Below are positions 28,192 through 37,246 of a DNA stretch of 64,000 nt, piece by piece; within the stretch, counting starts at the first letter, position 1; the number at the start of each line of letters is the position of its first letter. A model generated the notes under the pieces. The model was given only the letters and a program-made list of their open reading frames with translations. It made no database searches and was not told the origin of the DNA. Position numbers and translations under genes: made by a program. The DNA comes from Dorea longicatena. GTDB lineage: Bacteria; Bacillota; Clostridia; Lachnospirales; Lachnospiraceae. Where the stretch lies: the NCBI RefSeq assembly GCF_025150085.1, contig NZ_CP102280.1, forward strand, positions 1,499,001 through 1,563,000, in the 5' to 3' direction.

Positions 28192-29352
28192 CTATTCCTT
28201 TGATTTCTGGTCAAAAATCACCTCAAAGATTGTTCCACCTGCAGGGTTTGACTTAATGCTGATACTGCCATCGTGCACTCTCACGATCTCATGAACCAGA
28301 GCAAGTCCAAGTCCTACACCACCAAGCTCTCGGCTTCTGGATTTATCCACGCGAAAGAATGGTTCAAATACACGTTCCCTGAGTTCTTTCGGAATTCCGC
28401 TTCCGGTATCCTCTACTGACAGGTAAATATGTTTTTGGTTTTTGTATGCATTTACTGTAACCTGTCCATCTGAATGATTGTATTTTATAGCATTCTCAAC
28501 AAGATTGTATACCAGCCTATAAATAAGGATATCACTTCCAATCATCGTTATATTCTTATATTTTCCAATAAGTTTTATATTCTTTTCCTGTGCAAGAGGT
28601 TCCAAATCTTCCAATACCTCGTCAACGAGATCATTAAGGATAATTTTTTCATCCCGTCCTACAGTCTGAAGCTCACTCATGTCAAGAAGTGTTTTTACCA
28701 TCTTGCCAAGCCTGTCATTTTGTTCCGTCAACATCTTTATCATCTGTACGGTGTCTGCATCACTGCCCGGATGCTGAGTGGAATGATACAAGTCAAGCTG
28801 TACCTGCATTAACGATAATGGAGTTCGAAGCTCATGTGCTGCACTCGCAGTAAATTGTCTCTGTATCTCAAATGCATCCGAAAGGCGTTCAAGCATCTTG
28901 TTATACGAAACACTAAGCTGATTCAGTTCTTTAATCTTACATTCTTCTATTCCCGAATCTGCCAGATTTTGAGCCTGCACTTCTTCAATTTTATCAGAAA
29001 ACTCACGAATTGGTTTAAGCGCATGTCCACTTATAAAATATGCGGCCACTCCACCAAGGAGAGCCAATAAAGCCGAAACTATCAGACTGTTTCTTTTGTA
29101 GTCTTCTTTATTATTGTACACTTGAACAGAAAAATCATTTGAGAACTCATCCCACTTGTCCTCTGGTATGCTGATGTATATTTCTTCCGAATCACCTCCG
29201 CTGTCATCTCCCTGAGCGTCAACAGCCTTTTGCAGGGAATCCATATAATACACACCATTTTTATAGACAAACATTGTCAGGCACCCACATATAATCGCAA
29301 TACACAATGTAGTTATACAAGTAAGTCTCCACTGCAGTGACATTTTTTTCAT
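28192..29352 (-). CDS. Sensor histidine kinase (OmpR-type partner)
   Basis: About 386 residues. There are two membrane helices (about 8-28 and 88-110) around a short extracellular sensor (EEIYISIPEDKWDEFSNDFSVQVYNN), a HAMP-like linker, the H box SAAHELRTPLSLMQVQ, and ATPase boxes NLVENAIKYN, DTGSGIPKE and GVGLGLALVHEIV. Start ATG 29352 shares TGATG with the regulator stop, so the two are coupled. It is divergent from the redox operon at 30132, its likely target; the signal is unknown. Confidence 0.9.
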   Translation of the reverse strand: MKKMSLQWRLTCITTLCIAIICGCLTMFVYKNGVYYMDSLQKAVDAQGDDSGGDSEEIYISIPEDKWDEFSNDFSVQVYNNKEDYKRNSLIVSALLALLGGVAAYFISGHALKPIREFSDKIEEVQAQNLADSGIEECKIKELNQLSVSYNKMLERLSDAFEIQRQFTASAAHELRTPLSLMQVQLDLYHSTQHPGSDADTVQMIKMLTEQNDRLGKMVKTLLDMSELQTVGRDEKIILNDLVDEVLEDLEPLAQEKNIKLIGKYKNITMIGSDILIYRLVYNLVENAIKYNHSDGQVTVNAYKNQKHIYLSVEDTGSGIPKELRERVFEPFFRVDKSRSRELGGVGLGLALVHEIVRVHDGSISIKSNPAGGTIFEVIFDQKSKE

Positions 29353-30035
29353 CAATCAGACTCCTCTCGTATTTTATATCCTTCTCCCACCTTATTCATA
29401 ATTGCATCATATCCAAGCACTGCCTTAAGCTTTCTCCTTAGCGAAGACATATGCACCCGGATGGCTCCACTGAAGCTATCCACAGATGCATCCCAGACAT
29501 GCTCCATCAATTCCTCCTGACTTACCGGTCTTCCCAGGTTAAGAAGCAAATATTCCAAAATTCCTTTTTCTTTTCTTGTCAGGGAAATCTTTGTTTCCTT
29601 TGCATATGCCTCACGTTTTATCGTGTCGAACATGATATCACCGCTTTCCAGACATACATCCTTTTGTACAAATTTCCTTCTTGTCAGACTTCTGATACGA
29701 GCCTCAAGTTCCTGTAGATGAAACGGCTTTTCCATATAATCATTCGCACCAGCATCCAACCCTTCGACTTTATCTGCAATCTGCCCTCTTGCCGATAATA
29801 TAAGAACCTTTGTCTCCTCATTGCTCTGTCTGAGTTCTTTTAGAATTTCCATCCCATCCATGCCGGGCAGATTCAGATCCAGAACAATCAAATCATAATT
29901 TTCTGTCAGGATGTATTCCAATGCCTCTTCCCCATCATAACAGGTATCCACCTCGTACCCGGCATCATACAGACTTTTCGCAACCGCATCACATATTTGT
30001 TTTTCATCTTCAACTATTAATAATCTCAAAATCAT
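29352..30035 (-). CDS. OmpR/PhoB-family response regulator
   Basis: 227 residues: a receiver domain with acidic pocket EDEK, phospho-Asp in LIVLDLNLPG and Lys in DYMEKPF, then a winged helix C-terminus (LTRKEKGILEYLLLNLGRPVSQEELMEHVW and AIRVHMSSLRRKLKA). First gene of the regulator-kinase pair. The divergent 96-base gap to the CXXC microprotein gene probably holds its binding site, but no clear repeat was found. Confidence 0.93.
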   Translation of the reverse strand: MILRLLIVEDEKQICDAVAKSLYDAGYEVDTCYDGEEALEYILTENYDLIVLDLNLPGMDGMEILKELRQSNEETKVLILSARGQIADKVEGLDAGANDYMEKPFHLQELEARIRSLTRRKFVQKDVCLESGDIMFDTIKREAYAKETKISLTRKEKGILEYLLLNLGRPVSQEELMEHVWDASVDSFSGAIRVHMSSLRRKLKAVLGYDAIMNKVGEGYKIREESD

Positions 30036-30131
30036 TCCACCCGCTTCTTAACGAAAATTTCACACTAACTATTGTATAATACCGAAGTCAGCTGGTCAAC
30101 AAATACAACCAACGAAAGGAGTAACAAAATC

Positions 30132-30272
30132 TTGAAGTGCAAAAAAATATTTCAATTTGTAATATTCATCACAGGTACAGCCATGATTGGCTATGGTGTG
30201 ATCCGAGGTGAAGCTGCTGCCGTCTTTGGCAAAGCAATAAAATTATGTCTGGAGTGTGTTGGAATTGGATAA
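30132..30272 (+). CDS. CD1871A-type CXXC microprotein
   Basis: A 46-residue product from TTG 30132 behind AAAGGAG. One membrane helix (FQFVIFITGTAMIGYGVIRGE) is followed by KAIKLCLECVGIG with a CLEC dithiol motif near the end. This matches the small CD1871A family of Clostridia in size and pattern. It overlaps the start of the iron-sulfur gene and is followed by a redoxin, so a thiol relay at the membrane is inferred. The frame is open upstream, but without a better ribosome site. Confidence 0.8.
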   Translation: MKCKKIFQFVIFITGTAMIGYGVIRGEAAAVFGKAIKLCLECVGIG

Positions 30273-31173
30273 AAAAACGAAATTACTATCAAAAAAAGTT
30301 GCCAGAATACGGGGATGGATACAGGCAATTGCCACATTACTTACCAATATCCATATTCCCAATTTACTTAAAGGCAAAATATATCAGGGCAAGATTAAAA
30401 CAGTATGTGTGCCAGGATTAAACTGCTATTCCTGTCCTGCTGCAACAGGCGCCTGCCCCATTGGAGCTTTTCAGGCGGTTATCGGATCCTCCCGATTTAA
30501 ATTTTCATATTACATAACCGGGTTTTTCATTCTACTCGGTATGATACTCGGAAGATTTATCTGTGGTTTTTTATGTCCGTTTGGCTGGTTTCAGGATTTA
30601 CTTCATAAAATCCCCGGAAAAAAATTTTCCACAGCCCGTCTGAAGCTGCTAAGATACTTGAAATATATGATCCTCATTGTTTTCGTTATCCTTCTGCCAA
30701 TGTTTGTAACGAACTCTGTAGGAATGGGGGATCCGTTCTTCTGTAAATACATTTGCCCACAAGGTGTTTTGGAAGGAGCCATACCACTGTCACTTGGAAA
30801 TACCGCTATAAGGTCTGCACTTGGAACACTTTTTTCTTTTAAATGTCTTATTTTAATTACAGTTGTTTTGTTGAGTATTTTGTTTTACAGGCCGTTCTGT
30901 AAATGGATCTGTCCTCTTGGAGCGATCTATTCATTATTTAATAAGATCAGCTTTCTTAATATTAAGGTTGAAGGCAGCAAATGTGTCGGATGCAATCAAT
31001 GTTCAAAGGCATGTAAAATGGATATTGATGTGTGCAAGACTCCAAATCATCCAGAATGTATACGATGCGGGGCTTGCATCAAGGCTTGTCCAAAAGATGC
31101 GATCCAATATCAGTTTCTGGGAAAAACATGCCCCAAAAAAGAACAGCAGCAATCAACCATAACCAACCGGTAA
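30265..31173 (+). CDS. Polyferredoxin-type 4Fe-4S membrane protein (NapH/YccM-like)
   Basis: About 302 residues. It starts with a Cys cluster region (LNCYSCPAATGACPIGAF). Four or five membrane helices are interleaved with CGFLCPFGW, CKYICPQG and CKWICPLGA, where Cys-Pro pairs line the membrane. The end has two 4Fe-4S ferredoxin motifs (CVGCNQCSKAC and CIRCGACIKACPKD). Such proteins pass electrons across or along the membrane. Start is uncertain: TTG 30265 is 10 bases after GGAG; GTG 30256 and TTG 30259 are also in frame. Confidence 0.87.
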   Translation: MDKKTKLLSKKVARIRGWIQAIATLLTNIHIPNLLKGKIYQGKIKTVCVPGLNCYSCPAATGACPIGAFQAVIGSSRFKFSYYITGFFILLGMILGRFICGFLCPFGWFQDLLHKIPGKKFSTARLKLLRYLKYMILIVFVILLPMFVTNSVGMGDPFFCKYICPQGVLEGAIPLSLGNTAIRSALGTLFSFKCLILITVVLLSILFYRPFCKWICPLGAIYSLFNKISFLNIKVEGSKCVGCNQCSKACKMDIDVCKTPNHPECIRCGACIKACPKDAIQYQFLGKTCPKKEQQQSTITNR

Positions 31174-31213
31174 CTATTAATTTTATTACTATTATTTTAA
31201 GGAGCAATTATTT

Positions 31214-32122
31214 ATGAAAACAAAAAGAACATTTCTCTCTATTTTAACACTTTGCATAGCATTATTATTTACAGCATGTAGCGGGAAAGGAACTGCAGAC
31301 ACAGAAAAATCTCAGAATACCAAGACTGAATCCGGCTCAGAATCTGCAGACGATTCCAACTCTAAACTGAATGATTTATATCAGCAGGAAAATCAGATCT
31401 TCGCAGATCACGAAGATGTATGGAACAAAGCATTTGGCATGATGAGCAAAAGTGCTGCAGATCAAAATGGAAACTATGCGGATTATCTGGCTGACACTGT
31501 TGAATCAAACAAAGACTCTTTTACAGATGACGAGCTGAAAACACTTACCGCTGATATTGAAATTATCCGAAAAATCGAGGAACAGATCGCTGAGATTGAA
31601 AAGAAAAATACAGGATCTGATAACACCGATCAGAAAAACAGTTCCAACGACACATCTCCTTTCAAGAATTTTTCTGGTCAGGATTATGATGGGAATTCTG
31701 TTGATGAAAGCCTGTTTTCCAAAAATGCAGTAACTGTCATCAATTTCTGGTTCACCGGATGCAAGCCTTGTGTTGCCGAGTTATCTAAACTTAACGAATT
31801 AAACGATGCAATCAAATCAATGGGCGGCGAAGTCGTAGGCATCAATACAGAAACCTTCGATGGAAATAAAACTGCCATAAAAGAAGCAAAGACTCTTCTC
31901 AAGAGCCAGGGTGCTAAATATCGCAATCTTTCCATTGACTCTTCTTCAGATGCAGGGAAATACGCATCCGATATCATGGCATTTCCTACAACAATACTGG
32001 TCGATAGAAATGGTAATATTGTAGGTGATCCGATGCTCGGCGGGATTGATAATCAAGACAATTATGATACTCTGATGAAACAGATTCAGTCTGTCATCGA
32101 TGCTGATAGCACAAAAAAATAA
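31214..32122 (+). CDS. TlpA-like thioredoxin-fold lipoprotein
   Basis: 302 residues with a lipoprotein signal (ALLFTACSGKG). A helical, low-complexity region follows to about residue 145, then a TlpA/redoxin domain with the CxxC active site in FWFTGCKPCVAELSKLN and the cis-Pro loop in AFPTTILVD. It should work outside the membrane, tethered by lipid. It follows the iron-sulfur membrane protein by 40 bases and ends in a terminator, so it is probably the extracellular end of the same electron chain. Confidence 0.88.
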   Translation: MKTKRTFLSILTLCIALLFTACSGKGTADTEKSQNTKTESGSESADDSNSKLNDLYQQENQIFADHEDVWNKAFGMMSKSAADQNGNYADYLADTVESNKDSFTDDELKTLTADIEIIRKIEEQIAEIEKKNTGSDNTDQKNSSNDTSPFKNFSGQDYDGNSVDESLFSKNAVTVINFWFTGCKPCVAELSKLNELNDAIKSMGGEVVGINTETFDGNKTAIKEAKTLLKSQGAKYRNLSIDSSSDAGKYASDIMAFPTTILVDRNGNIVGDPMLGGIDNQDNYDTLMKQIQSVIDADSTKK

Positions 32123-32133
32123 AAATATGCAAA

Positions 32134-32166
32134 AGGCTCCCTGTGTATTCCACAGAGAGCTCTTTT
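32134..32166 (+). terminator. Terminator of the redox operon
   Basis: GGCTCCCTGTG and CACAGAGAGCTC arms around TATTC, followed by TTTTG. It lies directly after the redoxin gene. Confidence 0.8.
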
Positions 32167-32317
32167 GCTGCAATGAAACGATTTCGTTTAAAAGTCTGCC
32201 AACTATTGTCATACTTTTATTTATTTTTCTCTCTTCAGAATTCTTGTCTTCAGGGGTTCAAGAATCTCATTTTTCTCGCCATAAATCTCTTTTTAGGTAT
32301 GGGAAGTCTTAGTAATC

Positions 32318-33337
32318 TTATTTTTTCTCGCTGATATTATGATAGATTTCCTTTGTTGCCGGATCATTTTCACCATTAACAACTAATATTTTTCCACCTA
32401 TGTTCATCACTACATATGAATGACAAGATGAATGCGTATAACGGATATAATTTCCATAAACATCATTTCTAAAATTTCCCATAGCATATTTAAAATTCCC
32501 TAATCCATTGGTCCTATAATCATTCGAGTTCTGAAATAAATTTTCTTCATACGAGATACTGTCAATCTTCGTATAGTCTACGGTATAATCACTCCATCCC
32601 TGAGCCTTGATAGTAAAACTGTTATCTTGGAACTGAATATCAATACTTCCCCAAAACAAACTTCCTATAATGAATATAATAGTTAAAATTGTTACGATTC
32701 CGTATCTCACAATTGCCTTTTTTTTATATTGAATTTTTAATTTTTCTCCGGTTTCTATCTTTTTCTTATAAAAGAAATAGGAATAAAGAACACTGATGAT
32801 TACTGCTGCCATAATGCTTACAACATACAAAACAAGTGCAGCTATGCTTTCTGCAAAAAGACCGCAAAGCATGCACAGAATACCTGATGCCACCCATATT
32901 TTCCCACTGAATCTATGCGTTGCACTCCAATTTTCTTCATCCTGCAATGTCCATACGACCCTGATTCCTATCGTATTGTTCTGTTTTACCTTTGGCAGAT
33001 AATTTCCTATAACCATGAACATTAAACCTGTCCCATAATAAATGAATGCCATAAATAAATTCTCTATATCTGCTCCCATATCAACCAATCTGACAATACC
33101 ATTATAAAGCAATGTAATAACAGGTATGATCCATATAGTCATCCCTATAACCTTGCGATTCTGTTGTCTGTTCCTGTTATCATAAAATATGATTGCAACA
33201 AACACACATTGCATCACTACAAAAAATAGATTTATCCACTTACCTTGTATACTCGTAAAACCCACCAGGACTCCTGCAAGAATTACCAATGCAGAGCTAA
33301 TTAATGTACCTCTATATTTTCTTATCATTTCCTTCAT
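32318..33337 (-). CDS. SdpI-family multi-spanning membrane protein
   Basis: 339 residues with about seven membrane helices. The SdpI signature region is clear (MFMVIGNYLPKVKQNNTIGIRVVWTLQDEENWSATHRFSGKIW). A C-terminal PH-like segment (FKAQGWSDYTVDYTKIDSISYEENLF type) is fused. In B. subtilis SdpI gives immunity to the SdpC toxin and senses it for the repressor SdpR. The ArsR-type repressor gene overlaps it by 26 bases, but no sdpABC toxin genes are present. Confidence 0.85.
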   Translation of the reverse strand: MKEMIRKYRGTLISSALVILAGVLVGFTSIQGKWINLFFVVMQCVFVAIIFYDNRNRQQNRKVIGMTIWIIPVITLLYNGIVRLVDMGADIENLFMAFIYYGTGLMFMVIGNYLPKVKQNNTIGIRVVWTLQDEENWSATHRFSGKIWVASGILCMLCGLFAESIAALVLYVVSIMAAVIISVLYSYFFYKKKIETGEKLKIQYKKKAIVRYGIVTILTIIFIIGSLFWGSIDIQFQDNSFTIKAQGWSDYTVDYTKIDSISYEENLFQNSNDYRTNGLGNFKYAMGNFRNDVYGNYIRYTHSSCHSYVVMNIGGKILVVNGENDPATKEIYHNISEKK

Positions 33338-33626
33338 CGTCCGCTGCTCCTTTCAAGTCTGTTATCCACAACATGACATCTTCCAGTACGGAAGTGTTTA
33401 ATTCATAATAAATAAACTTTCCTTCTCTTTGATTTCGAATCAAATCAGCTTCCCTCAATATTGCCAGATGTCTTGATATAGATGCTCCCGTTACCGAAAA
33501 ATGCTCACATATTTCTCCGGCTGAAAGCCGCCCTTTTTTCAACAGGTTCAAAATCTCACGTCGTATTGGATCAGCCAGTGCTTTTAATGTATCTTGTATA
33601 CCCAAAAATTCATCACGACCTTTCAT
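33312..33626 (-). CDS. ArsR/SdpR-type autorepressor
   Basis: 104 residues: a winged helix with LKALADPIRREILNLLKKGRLSAGEICEHFSVTGASISRHLAILREADLI. Metal-binding Cys sites of classic ArsR proteins are missing, as in SdpR. It is encoded before and overlaps the SdpI-like gene, the SdpRI arrangement. A perfect inverted repeat covers its start codon, indicating autoregulation. Confidence 0.9.
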   Translation of the reverse strand: MKGRDEFLGIQDTLKALADPIRREILNLLKKGRLSAGEICEHFSVTGASISRHLAILREADLIRNQREGKFIYYELNTSVLEDVMLWITDLKGAADDEGNDKKI

Positions 33627-33652
33627 TTAACATTTAGCCTAATCGTTAAATG
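33624..33652 (-). promoter_or_regulatory. Probable SdpR-type operator
   Basis: Perfect 8-base arms CATTTAAC (33624-33631) and GTTAAATG (33645-33652), 13 bases apart, overlapping the start codon of the repressor gene. The AT-rich arms are typical of ArsR-family operators. Confidence 0.7.
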
Positions 33653-33845
33653 AATTGTAATCCAAGATATGCTATATGTCAAGATACTACGCTCAGAAAA
33701 GTATCCGTGTTTCCGATAATGGCTAGTCTGGTACATATTCTTTATTTTGATATTGTTAAATTTCAAATTCTTTCAATAACTTTTCCTGATATACTATTTC
33801 TGTTTTCAATATGTAATTTAGAAATGCTCAATTTTTGTGAATCTT

Positions 33846-34610
33846 TTACAACTCTTTCATTTTCTCAAGAATCTCCTGATAAAATGCCTCCTGATCCCCA
33901 CTGTTCTTCAGATCTTCCAGTATCACACCATCTTTCAACAGGATCAACCGGCTGCAATAGCTTGCCATCTGCGGATCATGTGTGACCATAATAATCGTCT
34001 TTCCCATATGTTCATTAATGTCCTTCAATGCATCAATCACGATCTTCCCGGACTTGGAATCGAGGTTTCCGGTCGGTTCGTCCGCTAGGATCAGATCTGG
34101 ATTATTGATCAGCGCACGGCAAATCGCAACTCTCTGTTTTTCTCCGCCGGATACTTCATATGGCTGCTTCTCGAGAAGGTGTGATAAACCAAATTTTTCG
34201 GCATATGTTTCTACATTCTTATAACACTTATCAACCGGTGCCTTGTCCAACACCATTGGTAGCATGATGTTCTCCTTTACAGACAGACTATTTAACAGAT
34301 AAAAATCCTGAAACACGAATCCAATCTCTCTTCTGCGTATATCTGCCAGTTCATCACTCCATAATTCAGATGCATCTTTTCCAGTGAAAAATATCTTTCC
34401 GGAAGTTGGCTTATCGATCAGACCAAGCACTTTTAAAAGCGTTGTCTTACCGCATCCTGATTTTCCCATGATCCCGACAAATTCCTGTTCTTCAATGGTA
34501 AAATCCAGCCCTTTTAAAACTTTAATTTCTTCTTCACCCTGTCTGTCAGAATAGACCATTTTATAATTCCGAACAAGGTTCTCCACTTTCATAACTTCCC
34601 GTTTATTCAT
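33846..34610 (-). CDS. ABC transporter ATPase, module A (MacB/BceA type)
   Basis: 254 residues with Walker A GKSGCGKTT, Q loop FVFQDFYLLNSLSV, signature VSGGEKQRVAICRALI, Walker B LILADEPTGNLD and the H loop MVTHDPQMA. It belongs to the class that powers FtsX-like permeases such as BceAB. It overlaps the permease gene by 8 bases. It is close kin of the module B ATPase at 41434, including the same C-terminus (EILEKMKEL). Confidence 0.93.
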   Translation of the reverse strand: MNKREVMKVENLVRNYKMVYSDRQGEEEIKVLKGLDFTIEEQEFVGIMGKSGCGKTTLLKVLGLIDKPTSGKIFFTGKDASELWSDELADIRRREIGFVFQDFYLLNSLSVKENIMLPMVLDKAPVDKCYKNVETYAEKFGLSHLLEKQPYEVSGGEKQRVAICRALINNPDLILADEPTGNLDSKSGKIVIDALKDINEHMGKTIIMVTHDPQMASYCSRLILLKDGVILEDLKNSGDQEAFYQEILEKMKEL

Positions 34611-37233
34611 CTTTTCCTTCCACCTTTCGAATGATAAATCTTCCTAATATCCATGCAAATCCCCACTGTACTGCCAGATACATAAGCCATATCCAGACAG
34701 CATGTTTCAGCCATGCAATTCTGACGGCATGCGTATACATCCGAGCATGAAACGTTGCTGCTGTAAAGATACTGGTCACGACTATCGTTATCAGCTCCGG
34801 CAGCCAGTAAAAGTAATACAGTTCTCTTTTCAGGAGTGATACTCGTTCTTTCTTTCGCATTCCCATACATTTCAAAAAGTCAGCCCTTGCTTTCTTATCA
34901 CTCATTTCTGATAACGATTTAATATACATCAGGAAAAGGCCGGAGATGGTCATTGTAAGCAATACGAATGTATTTATGATCAGTTTCATCATATATTCTG
35001 TCTTCAGATCATTGACTGCCGTCTTTTTTGAATACCAGCAATGTACTTCGAAATCATACTGCGCTTCATATGTATGATTCTTTTCCAGCTTTTTCATTTT
35101 CTTTTCAATTGCTTTCTGGTATTTTGGGTCTGCCTGAATCAGTACAAGCTTCGTCGGACCCTGCTTAATTGTGACACCATCTATTCGCAAGGCCTTTTCT
35201 TCTATCTTATCTCCGGTTAATATGTTCGTGTATTTCCACATTCCCTGTGCTTTTTTGAAATATGCATCCGAGAATACAACGATATTTTCCAGTTTTCCCT
35301 GACGGAAACATCCAATCAGACTTCCAATTTCTTCCCCTTCTATTGTTCTTTTCGGATATGCTTTGCTCGGCGAATATAAGGTATAATATTCACACGGAAG
35401 ACCGATATGCAAAAATGGTTTCTTCTTTCCAAATGTCCAATCCACCGGCTGTGCCTTCACGGAGCAATCCTGTTGGTGCACCAGATATATCTTCTTTCCA
35501 TTTCGATCAAGATGCATTGCTTCTTCCTTATACGATGGATCTACATATTTTTTCAATTGTTTGTATGTCGATTCAGAAATCCCGATCTGTTGTCCCTGCG
35601 GTCTTTTTCCTTGTTGCACGCCTTCGTTTTGTTCTGTCTTATCTGCATTTGCCACACGCACCATCGGATATTCTATGATTTTTGCCTGATAACCGTTCTT
35701 TATCCTATCAAAAATCGCATCATCTCCATCATCTGCAATACAGACAAAATCATACGGATACAGACTTTCCGGCTTCTCTGCAATCGTTACCGAAACTACC
35801 TGAAACAGAAAGTAAAACACTGCGCATACGTTCAATATTGTAAGTGCCAGCACATACCTTGCAGTTGTCTTTGATTTATAATACAAATGATTCCGGTTCA
35901 GCATCTGTGGCAGATATGCCGGTGTCTTTTTTGCACGTCTCAAATATCCGGCTCCTACAAAACGAATCAGTAAAAATATACCTGCAAAGAATGCAAAGAG
36001 CAGATACATACTTTCATGATTTCTCAACTGCCGGTATTCGAATATAGCGATCATACAGATTATGATTCCGGCTGTTATGAATAACTTTGTCCTCCTCTGC
36101 GGCATAGGTTCTTTTGCAATGTTTCTGATCGATGCCCTGACCAGATTGAAATCCGATACGATATCCCTGGTCGCCATCAATGCAATTATATACACTGCCA
36201 ACACCACCAACGTACCTTTCACATAAGTAAGCCACGTCACCTTTGACAGAACAATTCCTTTTGCCAGCATTGAGAAAATCACTTTCCGGAACAGAAACAT
36301 GATCATATTTCCCAATAGACCGCCGGCAATCAGCGAACACAAAAAAGCGACTGCGATCTCTATCCCAATAATCGTATACAACGCTTTTTTTCGAATTCCC
36401 AGCGTCACGAATACACTGTAATTCTGCGTCCATTTTTTCATGTAAAATACGAGAACAAACACCATCAAAAAGATGGCACATACCGCCATCGGAAGCATTG
36501 CATTCAGCAATATCCTTCCAAGTCCTTCACCCAGCAGGAAATTCTCTGCCCGGTGAGCCTTCGCCATCATCTGATATATTCCAAGTCCTGCAAAGGAGAA
36601 TGCAGAAACGATTACACCACAGAACAGCAAGAGGCCGTAATCTTTCCAGTCATATTTAAAATTGTGCCAGACCATCTGATAAAAAAGTTTGGTATAATTT
36701 CCCGGAAAATATAATCTCCTGCGTTCTTCTTCTTTTTCTTCCCGTTCCTTTTCCGCAAATATTTCTGCTGATTCCTTGGCATCTTTCCATACATCAAGCA
36801 TTTTACTGATCAACACTTCTGCCATAACAAATATCATGATGATTGCAGGAATCAGAATCGTTTTTGTTGAATTATCCGCAAGCATTCCAAATCCGGATTC
36901 ATTCACCACAATATATACACCTAGAACAACTAACGCAGCGATATTCAGATAATATTCCTTATGCAGCCACTGCGTCACTATATGTAATACAATCACGATC
37001 TGAAATACAATAAGCAGTATTAACTGTATCCGGATTATCGTAATATTCCCATCCCAGACAGACGCTGCCATCTCCGAAAGCGCTTTTATTCCTTTTGCTT
37101 TGATTCGGAAATATGCTGCATATATACTGTAATTTTTCCCTTTCAAAACCACCCACGGAAGCTGAATAAAAATCAAAATCATACCGTACATAATTGTCGA
37201 TACAATATATCTTCTTTTCTTTGTTTCTTTCAT
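34603..37233 (-). CDS. FtsX-like ABC permease, module A
   Basis: 876 residues from ATG 37233, 9 bases after AGGAGG. The N-terminus adds about four membrane helices that resemble the kinase sensor region of the modules. Then come an FtsX-type core (YHNFKYDWKDYGLLLFCGVIVSAFSF), a large extracellular domain (residues about 480-770) and a final membrane bundle. It is paired with its ATPase by overlap. BceAB-type transporters act in peptide-antibiotic resistance and sensing; that role is inferred, not shown. Confidence 0.88.
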   Translation of the reverse strand: MKETKKRRYIVSTIMYGMILIFIQLPWVVLKGKNYSIYAAYFRIKAKGIKALSEMAASVWDGNITIIRIQLILLIVFQIVIVLHIVTQWLHKEYYLNIAALVVLGVYIVVNESGFGMLADNSTKTILIPAIIMIFVMAEVLISKMLDVWKDAKESAEIFAEKEREEKEEERRRLYFPGNYTKLFYQMVWHNFKYDWKDYGLLLFCGVIVSAFSFAGLGIYQMMAKAHRAENFLLGEGLGRILLNAMLPMAVCAIFLMVFVLVFYMKKWTQNYSVFVTLGIRKKALYTIIGIEIAVAFLCSLIAGGLLGNMIMFLFRKVIFSMLAKGIVLSKVTWLTYVKGTLVVLAVYIIALMATRDIVSDFNLVRASIRNIAKEPMPQRRTKLFITAGIIICMIAIFEYRQLRNHESMYLLFAFFAGIFLLIRFVGAGYLRRAKKTPAYLPQMLNRNHLYYKSKTTARYVLALTILNVCAVFYFLFQVVSVTIAEKPESLYPYDFVCIADDGDDAIFDRIKNGYQAKIIEYPMVRVANADKTEQNEGVQQGKRPQGQQIGISESTYKQLKKYVDPSYKEEAMHLDRNGKKIYLVHQQDCSVKAQPVDWTFGKKKPFLHIGLPCEYYTLYSPSKAYPKRTIEGEEIGSLIGCFRQGKLENIVVFSDAYFKKAQGMWKYTNILTGDKIEEKALRIDGVTIKQGPTKLVLIQADPKYQKAIEKKMKKLEKNHTYEAQYDFEVHCWYSKKTAVNDLKTEYMMKLIINTFVLLTMTISGLFLMYIKSLSEMSDKKARADFLKCMGMRKKERVSLLKRELYYFYWLPELITIVVTSIFTAATFHARMYTHAVRIAWLKHAVWIWLMYLAVQWGFAWILGRFIIRKVEGKDE

Positions 37234-37246
37234 ATTCACCTGCCTC

